DNA from: Aspidapion aeneum
Taxonomy: Eukaryota > Arthropoda > Insecta > Coleoptera > Brentidae
NCBI GenBank assembly: GCA_963576565.1
Contig: OY755040.1
Coordinates: 82,245,321 to 82,309,320 of the forward strand
Direction: 5' to 3'
Length of the DNA: 64,000 nt
Shown here: in pieces, positions 11,240 through 20,309 of the stretch
Numbering within the stretch: the first letter of the stretch is position 1
Layout: each line of letters begins with the position of its first letter
The notes under the pieces: generated by a model
The model's input: only the letters and a program-made list of their open reading frames with translations
What the model was told of the DNA's origin: nothing
Databases searched by the model: none
Made by a program: the position numbers and the translations under genes

Positions 11240-11945
11240 GTAACCTGTTTGAAAGTCGAAAACAACATGTTCCAAAGCATTTTGTTTAAAACTATAGTTT
11301 TCGAATGGCATTTTGTTCGAATGGCATCTTTCTCGAATGGCACTTTTTTCGAAAACATCTTTTTCGAATCACAATTTGTTTGAAAGCATGGTGTTCGAAT
11401 GGCATTTTGTTCAAAAAATATTTGATTCAAAACATTTTCCTTGAACGAAAGACTTGAAAAATGTTACCCTAACATTTGTCAATTGATTGCAAACCTACTC
11501 TAACCTGTCTGTAAACCTAACCTTTGTCAATTGGGACGACGGACGAAACATCAAAACACTAAATATAATTTCTACATTTTAAGCTTTCGACATTTTGCAA
11601 TTCGACATTTTATAATTTCGAAATTTCGTACTTTTAACATTTGATGTTTCGATGTTTCGTGCGTCGCATCCTATCCTACCCTGTGCAGACACACCTTTTC
11701 CACCAAAAAAAATGTCCTCAATCGATCGGTTAGGGGATGTTTACGATCAAATTAATGACCAGGGTTGAGTTAACAGGTTGGGATAAGTTTGCGATCAATT
11801 GACAAAGGTTAGGTTAACACCGATTTCGATCTGCCAGAAAGGGAACAGAAGAGCTAAGTTTTCGAACAAAACGCCATTTGAATAAAATGCGACTTGAAAA
11901 AGATTTCTTCAAACAAAATGCCATTCGAGAAAGATATATTTTTCC
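11240..11945. repeat. Foldback module 4, TTCGAATGGCATTTTG arrays
   Basis: Arms of a degenerate unit TTCGAATGGCATTTTG (11285-11430) and its complement (11855-11935) flank a centre with two copies of the recurring core (11465-11535 and 11750-11840) around TTCGAAATTTCG-like palindromic sequence. It is related to, but distinct from, module 3 inside the large element. Confidence 0.6.
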
Positions 11946-12246
11946 ACTCACTTTGCATGCATTTAAGTATAAAAAAATACGTTTAAGATTTAGATTTTTT
12001 TTAAAATAGACTTACCAAACTTTGGTTTGAGTATGTTATAAGTAAAAATCTAAAAAATCAGAATCAATTCTACCATAAAAAATGCGAATAATCCATATCT
12101 CTACTACTTATCACTACTAAATGTTTGATTATTTCTTATTCCTAAAAATTTCGGGGGGAGATTGATCCCCCTTAGGTACGACCTTGCACGTCACGTTGTA
12201 ACAGTTTTTCGTAATCAAATTTTAATTTTACCTACATAATTAAAAA

Positions 12247-12396
12247 TTAATAAACAAACTCTGCTACTTTCTCTTGGGAACAATCAATTGGCAACAGCGG
12301 CAGCATTTGGCCTTCGAATCTGTAACTGACAGTTGACAAATGTGCCGGGCCCAGATGCTTTAAAATCGAGGCTAAAGGAACCGAAGAACCTACAGA
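12247..12396 (-). pseudogene. Exon-like terminal coding fragment (unassigned)
   Basis: On the minus strand, TTATTCACCCAG is followed by an open frame of about 50 codons reading SVGSSVPLASILKHL, then GPAHLSTVSYRFEGQML and ending EKVAEFVY before a stop. The composition looks protein-like and an acceptor-like AG precedes it. I do not recognise the family. It lies about 25 bp outside the end of the first GGCGCC foldback and is read away from it. It could be a host exon next to the insertion, or carried sequence. Confidence 0.35.
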
Positions 12397-12423
12397 CTGG
12401 GTGAATAATATTGTCATTGTTGA

Positions 12424-14775
12424 AAAGCGGTCTAGGACAACTGGGCTCCGGGCCAACTCGACGACGCCAACTGGGCGCCGAGCCAACTTGGCGGCGCCAA
12501 CTCGGCGGCGCCAACTGGGCGCCGGGCCAACTCAGCGCTGGACTAAAAAAACTTTTTTCGATAAAATGTGCAGATGAAAAACAAAATAGATATATTATTT
12601 ATACAAAAATATCTTTAAAAAATCCTTTACGCAATTTTCTTGAAATTTGGGTTTGTTAAGTAAAGTTAAATCCATTAAGTCGAGTGCTGAAATTTGGTAG
12701 TTGTAGTGTTTGGTAACCTGGTAACCCAGCAAACATGGATTACAAAAAAAAGTACTTTTTAAGTACTGGCTTTCGCTGCACGCCATAACGGCAAAGTACT
12801 AAGTAGGAAGTACTTAATTTGTATTGATTTGGAACAACGGCCGGCATCAGGCCAGCAAGTATATATTTTAATACAGAAAACACTGTACTTTTAAAGCAAT
12901 GCATTTTTTAAAACTTTTTTATACACAAAAGCATGTACTTTTAAAGTAATGTATTTTCTTCATATTTTTAGTACAAAAAAAACTGAATTTTTTAAACTCT
13001 TTTTTAAAAAAACCTGTAGTTTTAAGCAATGTATTTTATTAATTTTTTTAGTACAAAAAACTACTTTTGTTGTAAATATTGTAAGGACATTACGTGCCAC
13101 TCACGTCTCATATTTACGGAAAGAATTATTTGATCATTGTATAATGATCTATAATATTCCTTTTCATATCAGATCAGGATATTTCCAAAGATTATGGAAC
13201 ATTTCACACCAATTTAAAAATAAATAAAATTATTCACATTCTTAAGCTTGACATTCTTCAGTGTACCTGTAAAATGTTGACTAGTGTTTGCCATCTAGCG
13301 GCCAGGCCAGCAAACACGTTTTTTTGTAAATACTTTATTTTCACAGTAAAATATTTAGTTTTTTTGTACTAAAATAAAGTGCTTTAAAAGCAACCATTTA
13401 AAAATACTTTTGAAATGTTTTTTCACTGTTATATTAATTTTGCAGCAAAACTTTTAAGCTTTTATTAAAAAATTAAATGTACTTTAAGAGTACCTTCTTC
13501 AAAATATTATTAAAATGTTTTTTGTAAATATTTTATTTTCACAGTAAAATATTTAGTTTTTTTGTACTAAAATAAAGTGCTCTAAAAGCATCTGCTAAAA
13601 TATACTTTGAAAATGCTTTTTTGCCATTAACCCTGGCTGCACTTGGTATTTTTCATAAATAAACTATTACTTTTCGTTGTACTAAAAATAAAGTACTAAA
13701 ATGTTGCATTTTTTGCACTTTTAAATAATATGCAAATTACACAATATTAGTCTAGTACCAGCAGGTCGATGTTTGCTGGGAACACTTTAATTTAAGTTTT
13801 TATTACAACAATGGCGGATCCAAAATGGCGGATTTCTTTATGTTTAAACCGATTTGTCTCAAACTTAAAAGTTTGCAGTGCCTGAGATCACTTAAAACAG
13901 TTTTATCCTCAAACTTAAAAAATTCAAAATGGCGAATCCAAAATGGCGGATTTTCTTATTTACTGACCAATTTGTTTGAAACTTCAAATATTACATTGCT
14001 TGAGGTCATTTAACACATATTTTTACTCAAACTTAAAAAAATCAGAATGGCCGATCCAAAATGGCGTACTTTCTTATTTATGAACCGATGTGTATCAAAT
14101 ATAGAAATTGGCGGTGTTTCAAGTAGCTGATTATAATTTTTGACCTAAACTTTTAAAAAATTCAAAATGACGAATCCAAAATAGCGGATTTTCTTATTTA
14201 CCAACCAATTTGTCTCAAACTTCAAATATTACATTGCTTTAAGGTCATTTAATACAATTATTTATTCAAACTTACAAAAATTAAAATGGCGAATCCAAAA
14301 TGATGGGTTTTCTTGATTTGTCTCAAACTTGAAATATTACATTGCTTGAGGTCATTTAACAAAATTTTTTACTTAAACTTACTTATGAACCGATATGTAT
14401 CAAATATGGAAATAGGTGTCGCTGATTATGATTTTGACTTAAACTTATAAATAATTCAAAATGGTGAATTTCGATAATTGATACACATCGATTCATAAAT
14501 TCATTCATAAAAGTCCACCATTTTGGATCGGCCATTTTGATTTTTTTAAGTTTGAGTAAAAAATTTTGTTAAATGACCTCAAGCAATGTAATATTTGAAG
14601 TTTGAGACAAATCGGTTAGTAAATAAGAAAATCCGCCATTTTGAATTTTTTATAAGTTTAGGTCAAAAATTATAATCAGCTTTTTGAAACACCGCCAATT
14701 TCTATATTTGATATACATCGGTTTATAAATAAGAAAGTCCGCCATTTTGGATCCGCCATTTTGACAAAATCGCTG
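12424..14775. repeat. GGCGCC-ended foldback, copy 1 (right end incomplete)
   Basis: The left end is a GC-rich tandem array (12440-12540) of units like GCCAACTGGGCGCCGGGCC. A 180-bp segment follows (12547-12723) that recurs at 20110-20290 and inverted at 32260-32375. Then come arrays rich in AATGGCGGATCCAAAATGGC (13805-14460) and the same arrays inverted (14500-14765). The right GC-rich end is missing. A separate 1.05-kb element interrupts it at 12726-13779. Small ORFs starting MADFFMFK and similar are array translations. Confidence 0.7.
12726..13779. mobile_element. CCAGCAAACAT-ended element inside foldback copy 1
   Basis: Ends CCAGCAAACAT and ATGTTTGCTGG are inverted copies, and the segment is absent at the matching place in foldback copy 2 (near 20290), so it is an insertion. 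A clean target duplication is not visible (GGTAAC left, GGAAC right). Inside are direct repeats of about 198 bp (13322-13420 and 13519-13615) and shorter repeats of GTACTTTTAAAGCAATG (12888-13030). The 92-codon ORF 12949-13227 has no recognisable domain. Confidence 0.65.
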
Positions 14776-15547
14776 ATATTAAAAAATCACAGTAACAAAT
14801 ATTAGTGTGATTGGAAAATCACGATATCGCTCATCTCTAGTACTTAGACATAAGCTGCCACCAGTGCAAAATAAGCATGAAAATCAAAAGTTAAGTTGCT
14901 CAAAGTGCACAAAAAATTGACTTAAATCGGAGATCCGTAAATAATCGCGAAAATGAAAATATTGTGCGATAATAACTTACCGAATAATGATTCTTATACA
15001 ACACCATCGATACGCGTTGTTAGCCAACTCTTAAGATTTTAGGAATAATTAGTTCATTTTAAGTTTGTTTTATATTATATTATTATATTATTAACAAAGG
15101 AGGTGTACATAAAGTATGTAGTGTATGTAATCTGATGTAATCCAAAGAAAAGATCTCTATATATCAATAACATATAATTCATTGCGTTAATTCCTTCGGT
15201 CAATTTTTTATTCGCTTAGTTTAGACGGTTGCCGCTGGGTGGCGCTAGCAGAGACTGAACAGATAGGAATTACCAAGGCTTCTAAAATTTTTACAGGCAT
15301 GATTAATTTTCTTATAAATAAAACTTTTTATGAACTTTTTTTTAAACTTTCGTTAAAACGCCTTTTAGGAAAAAAAATATAGCATTTATTAAAAGAATAA
15401 AATTTTCTTTTCAATGATGTAAAACTAAAGGGTTTAATTTACAACAAATGGTACAGTGGCATGTATAAATGAAGATTATTTACAAAAATCGTAAAAAATA
15501 ATTATAAGTTTCGATGTAACTAATTTTCTTTATCTATATGAAACATT
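14776..15547. other. AT-rich interval, no gene seen
   Basis: No coding, RNA or repeat signature was recognised apart from short A/T runs. Confidence 0.4.
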
Positions 15548-15548
15548 A

Positions 15549-15824
15549 GGGACCTATTGCAATAGTGCCAGGCACAAATTATGCCGGGCACTATATTGAC
15601 ACTTTCGCATTATAAGAACAGCTGTCTTCTTTCAAAATTAGGTCATTGTGTATTATAAGAGCCGGAATTAATAGTGACGCCACTATTAATGGAAAATAAA
15701 CGACTGGACTTCTAAATTCGACTTTGGTATGTCAATTTTGAAAGATCAACTGTCAGTTTTTAATGCGAAACTGTCAATATAGTGCCCGGCACAATTTGTG
15801 CCTGGCTTTATTGCAGTAGGTCCC
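15549..15824. mobile_element. Miniature inverted-repeat element, GGGACCTA ends
   Basis: Ends GGGACCTATTGCAATAG and, at the right, the complement of GGGACCTACTGCAATAAA. The inverted repeats extend for about 60 bp on each side (both include TGCCGGGCACTATATTGACA or its complement). Flanks give TA/TA or, with one base more in the element, ATT/ATT, so the duplication length is ambiguous and the superfamily is left open. No ORF. Confidence 0.8.
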
Positions 15825-15857
15825 TATTAGCATCAAGCCAGAATAGATACACTGGTG

Positions 15858-16146
15858 CAGCGGCGGCTCGTGCCGCAGGCGAGGTGAAGCGCCACATTAT
15901 AAACACCGGTACAAACGTTATTCTCTTTAAAACTCTTTGCGTCCTAGAACTATTGGAGCATGGTACGACAGTTGAAAGAGAAAAACGACAATATAAATAA
16001 AACTTTTTGCCCAAAAATATGTTTCTGATCTCTTTCAACTGAGGACGAGGACGGAGGATGAATAAATTTTCTTCAGAGATAATACCTGTATAATAATATG
16101 TTTGTAATGTACCGCTTCACCTCGCCTGCGGCACGAGCCGCAGCTG
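15858..16146. mobile_element. hAT-type miniature element with 8-bp target duplication
   Basis: Starts CAGCGGCGGCTCGTGCCGC and ends with the complement GCGGCACGAGCCGCAGCTG, inverted repeats of about 34 bp. The perfect direct repeat CACTGGTG flanks it (15850-15857 and 16147-16154). At 289 bp with no coding capacity it fits a non-autonomous hAT element. It sits next to a LINE 3' end, near its GTGGTCGCAGTGG segment. Confidence 0.9.
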
Positions 16147-16206
16147 CACTGGTGGTCGCAGTGGAAGGGCTGCAAGACCCACTCATATATGAATCATCAA
16201 TTATCT
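16147..16206 (+). pseudogene. 3' end fragment of a LOA/R1-like LINE
   Basis: GTGGTCGCAGTGGAAGGGCT followed by GCAAGACCCACTCATATATG and GAATCATCA matches the 3' end of the large LINE at 32195-32255. Only the last 60 bp are present, the expected outcome of 5' truncation or later rearrangement. Confidence 0.7.
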
Positions 16207-17784
16207 TTACATAAATAATCTGTGCATAATTTAAAAGAAAATTTTATTTTCGAAAAGAGTACAAGAGTACTTCATTTTTAAGAAAAATAGTAGCAATTTT
16301 ACGTTTTGAGAAAAACTGGTTTAGTTTTATACTTTTTTATTTTCTTATAAATTTAAAATAAAAGTGAAGGTTTTTATTTTTTGCTTTTTATTTCAAAATT
16401 ATATATAACTTGATTTTCTCAAAACATTGAAGCGACGGCAGAATAATTTTTTTGAAAATTAAGTTCTCTAGGCAAAAATAATTTCTGCCACTATTTAGAA
16501 AATAAAATTTTCTTCTTAGGAACGGCAGTATGTATTATAAATAATACTGATTTTTGGCGATTTTTACAAATTGTCTCAAGTTATGTTCGTCGTTATACCT
16601 AGAGGGGCGAAGACGGTTTTTCTTTAGAAGACCACGCGGCAGATCATCGACCTATTTTTATGAAAGAAAATGTAATTTTCTATAAGCTTTATTCGTTATG
16701 AGTTTCTTACTTTGACCACTTTTGTCCCCCTCTCCACCCTAGATGTAGGCTGTAGTTGACAATGTGGCAAACAAGTAAAACATTAAACTACATTCCAATA
16801 GCAACAAAAATCTATCTATCTGTCAGGAAATCCCATATAGGGGGAAGGTATAACCTATGACGACCTTCGGTCTAATCATTTAAAAGAAAATTTTATTGTC
16901 TATCACGTAGTATAATTAAAATTTATACACCGTTAGAAATAATTATAAATGATACATTGCTAAAAAAGAAATTTGGTCTTCCTAATAAAGTGTAATATCA
17001 GTGTTTTCTTGCAGCACTTAGTTTTTATGACAATTGCAAAATTTCAAAATTAAAAAAAAATTTTTTTGCAACGCTAATGAAATGTTATCCGTAATATTGA
17101 CCAAATTATGTTATACTTTATCTGAAAATAAATTTTAACGCCAAAATAAAGCGAACACTTTTTTTTGAAAGAGCTTTTTTGTTGAAAATTCAATAAAAAT
17201 GTAAAAAATCAATAGATTTTTCGAGGATTTCTGTAAATCGCCCACATTGATGGATGCCACTGGCTCGTTGAGAAATTGTCTCTATTTGATTATCAATTGT
17301 TGGAACGCAAAGTTAATTTTCCTAATAAATTATTAAATACATTTCAAAACATTGTTAAAAACAAAAAATATTTGTAGTGATTTTTAAAAGTTCTTAGTTT
17401 ACGGACGCCAATGAAGTATTACCCTCAATCTGCACTGAGAGATATATGATTTAAATCAATATTTTGTTGTAAATTATATACTATAGTTTTTTTGCGCAAA
17501 AGGCTTACCCCTAGATGTACCGTAAGAGGTCTTAGCTAATCCATCATTGTTGTTTTATGTGAGCAACAAGGACTTAATCGCGATTAACTGACTAATCCAA
17601 TAAATGTGCTTATGGTGCATCTAGGGTTTAGTGTCCAACAAAATTAGTTAAATTTAAAAATGTTAGTTGGTTTGTTTTGAATAAAATGTGCAAACAATCG
17701 TTTTGAAGATGTTGAAGGGTTTGTATCTTTGTAACAGTATAGTACCTAGGTAGCTTCAATATATCTTGTTTGTTGAGTCTCTAA
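16207..17784. other. AT-rich interval with degenerate AAAAGAAAATTTTATT repeats
   Basis: No gene was recognised. The motif AAAAGAAAATTTTATT recurs (near 16230, 16500 and 16880), as in the tandem segment of the TA-flanked element at 27350-28200, suggesting decayed copies of that repeat. Confidence 0.4.
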
Positions 17785-17906
17785 GGGCCGGTTTCTCAAT
17801 AGAGGGCTAAAAGAGTTGGCTGACATATTTACCACATGCCAAAAAAATACAGCTATTAAAGATATCCCACGGGTCAGGGGTAATCCTCTATTGAGAAACC
17901 GGCCCC
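17785..17906. mobile_element. PIF/Harbinger-like miniature element with TAA duplication
   Basis: Ends GGGCCGGTTTCTCAATAGAG and the complement CTCTATTGAGAAACCGGCCC flank about 75 bp. TAA occurs immediately before (17782-17784) and after (17907-17909). A 3-bp TWA duplication with G-rich ends fits the PIF/Harbinger group. ORFs at 17746-17931 and 17816-18019 merely cross it. Confidence 0.75.
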
Positions 17907-18244
17907 TAATGTTCTCTGCATATTTCGTCAAAAATAAGTTTTTTCTTGTCTTGGTTTTACATTTTAAAAATCTATATTTAAATTTTTTTTTATTGTTATT
18001 ATTATATCACTCAAATTAAACCTCTTGTCGTTGGTGGCCTTGTTTCGCAGGTGGACGGATTATCAATTATCATCATAGGGCGAATAGTGTTTATAATTTT
18101 AATAGAGTATTATTTTTCAAGCAAATTAATGAGATTCACGCATGTCGCCGTAAGTTGTTTTGTCTTAAATCAGATTAAAATCATGCCAATGCCTTATTTG
18201 AATTCTACATTGCATTGTATCGTATTTATCCTTAAAAAATTGAT

Positions 18245-18324
18245 GCAATGTTGTCAAGATTTAAGGTTAAAATCTGGCATGTCAAATTGTGTCAGATTTT
18301 TTCAAATTGTGAAGAATCGCCCCC
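18245..18324 (+). mobile_element. 3' terminal fragment of the GGGGGCAATTCTTTA element family
   Basis: From ATGTTGTCAAGATTTAAGG to GAAGAATCGCCCCC this follows the last 85 bp of the right large copy (53510-53590) with scattered differences. It is an independent third end, showing that the family has further members. Its mate was not found. Confidence 0.6.
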
Positions 18325-19905
18325 TATATCTCAAAATTTCTTCACAGAAGTCACATATCTAAGATAGACGACAGTTTAATAGCCTAAAAACCCTAGTTTA
18401 ACGTGTGGTATACGAAACCAAAATCACCACAAAAAAATTAGGGGAAAAAGGCGAGTATTTAAAATAGTAGTTTTTTGATCAAAAATTAATTATTTTTTTT
18501 TTATGTTTAGAGGCTTGTGAAATATTTCAAGGTTATAGGACTAAAAAATGTTTTTCACCAAGTGATAGCGACATATTTCGAAAGTAATGGGCAATACATA
18601 AGTTGGCGATTCTGTGATGTAATTTGCTAGAAAAAAAAAATGTTTTTTGAAACCGGTTCATCCAAAATTTGAAAAATTATGTGTTCCCAAGATAAAAAAT
18701 ATTAATTTAAAAATAGCAACGACCTATTAACCACAGCTGAATGAACCACACGGTCAAAAGCACAATAAATGTGCCGTTACAAAAAGGTATATCCCAAACG
18801 CATAGCTTAGCCAGTCAAGATTTTAGGTGGCCTCAAACAAAAATTTTGCAAAATAAAAAAAAATAAAAAAATGATTACAAGAACTTTGTAAATTTTTTGC
18901 TTTTAGGCTGCTTTTTTTTTTAATTGGTACAGAAATTTTAGCAAAAAAAATATAATCTAAACTAATGCCGATAAAATTCAAGATGGCGCCCCCCCCACCT
19001 CCCTGCTCGGTTTGTAGAAAAAAAAACTACTTTTTAAACTTACCTTAAGCCTCTAGATCTACAGTTAAAAGGGCGTTTTGCCACCTGAAAGATCGCACGA
19101 GAATATGGAAAATCTGCCCTACTACATCACATAATTTAATTTTATGTAACATTTTCCTTAAAACAACACAAACGCTTAAAAACACGGGAAGAAGCAGGTT
19201 CGTTTTAAAGGTATGTGGATATATTTTGAGGAAGGTGTCCTTACTCAAGATATGTCAATAGTTTTTTTCTGCCACTAAAGAGAAACCTGCCGACCCTTCA
19301 GGCGCACCGTGTGTACACTATTTTACCTGAAAATTTCATGAAAATCGGATCACCGGTTTAGTAGCTATCAGACAGACATACACCCCCACGGACAGACGTC
19401 ACGACGATATTGCTAAGATAGGTCAAAATACACCCTAACACACACTAACAGATTTTCGACTTATCTGAACGGAGTTGTATAAGGCCCTGAAAGAGCCTTA
19501 GAGACGGAAAGACAAGGCATTTTTTGTTGACCCTATCTAATTTGGTTTCTATGTGCAGGTATTTCTTATACAAAAAAATAGATAGAAATTATAGAACATG
19601 TGAAACGGACAAAGATACTGATTTTGCATGCTAATAACACCCTAGATTATATTATATGGGTACTTTTATCTCTTTCACACTGACAGCATAACTGCGAAAG
19701 AAAAGCAGCTGGCTAATTTTAATCCACCTGCCATATTTTAAGATGATTAAACCTGCTTGTCGTTTTTTACAGGGAAAAGTGGTTATCTGTGATAGACAAT
19801 CTTATCTTACTACGGACTTTTTTTGAATTTCTTGCGGGAATATTACAAAAATAAATCTTAAAAACGTTTAAAAACAAGTTTAGAAGTAACTATTTGAGTT
19901 CAACC
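18325..19905. other. AT-rich interval; fragment of the CCTTCCTAGC repeat family near 19320-19440
   Basis: The part 19320-19440 (ACGACGATATTGCTAAGATA) is an inverted relative of the 528-bp element at 55708-56235. TTTTTTACAG at 19765-19775 could be an acceptor. Otherwise nothing was recognised. Confidence 0.45.
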
Positions 19906-19970
19906 ATGGTGCGAAATTGTTTTTTGTGCACAAGAAGAAAAAAAATCGATAAGACAACAACATTTCATGG
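19906..19970 (+). pseudogene. THAP-domain first coding exon (isolated)
   Basis: ATG opens MVRNCFLCTRRKKIDKTTTF then HG, ending at a consensus donor (ATGG|GTAAGT at 19971). This matches the start of THAP zinc-finger domains: basic N-terminus, C-x2-C, then a Phe-His before the usual Phe-Pro, and the donor falls where many THAP genes have an intron. The rest of the domain (second Cys-x-x-His, AVPTIF-like end) was not found downstream, where the 12-kb nested foldback begins at about 20080. It could be the surviving start of a host THAP gene, a P-type transposase or a captured exon. Short length limits certainty. Confidence 0.5.
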
Positions 19971-20309
19971 GTAAGTCGTCACGAGAAAGTTCAGTAGCGT
20001 CACGTTAGATAGTTTTTTCTGCGACCGTGCGATTTTACCCTCACACATTTTAATTCAGAAAGTTATGTCCTGTAATGTGGTTCGCCGGGTGAACTCGGCA
20101 CCGCCGACTGGGCTCCAGACTGATAAAATGTGCAGATGAAAAACAAAATAGATATTATATTATTATTTATGCAAAAACATAGTTCAAAAATCCTTTACGT
20201 AATTTTCTTGAAATTTGGTTTTGTTAGTTAGAGTTAAATCCAAGTCGAGTGTTGAAATTTGGTACGTGTACAGTTCTGGTAATCTGGTAACATCAAATTT
20301 TTAATTACA

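Noticed and set aside
11134..11430. ORFs of 98 and 71 codons over the hAT element
   Set aside because: They combine the G/C-rich inverted repeat and the foldback array; no protein-like pattern.
12284..12659. ORFs rich in Arg, Pro and Gly across the GCCAACTGGGCGCC array
   Set aside because: Products of the tandem array in several frames.
13825..14013. ORFs starting MADFFMFK, MADPKWRI, MVDCFIFK
   Set aside because: Every array unit supplies an ATG in ATGGCGGAT; the frames follow the repeat and break at random.
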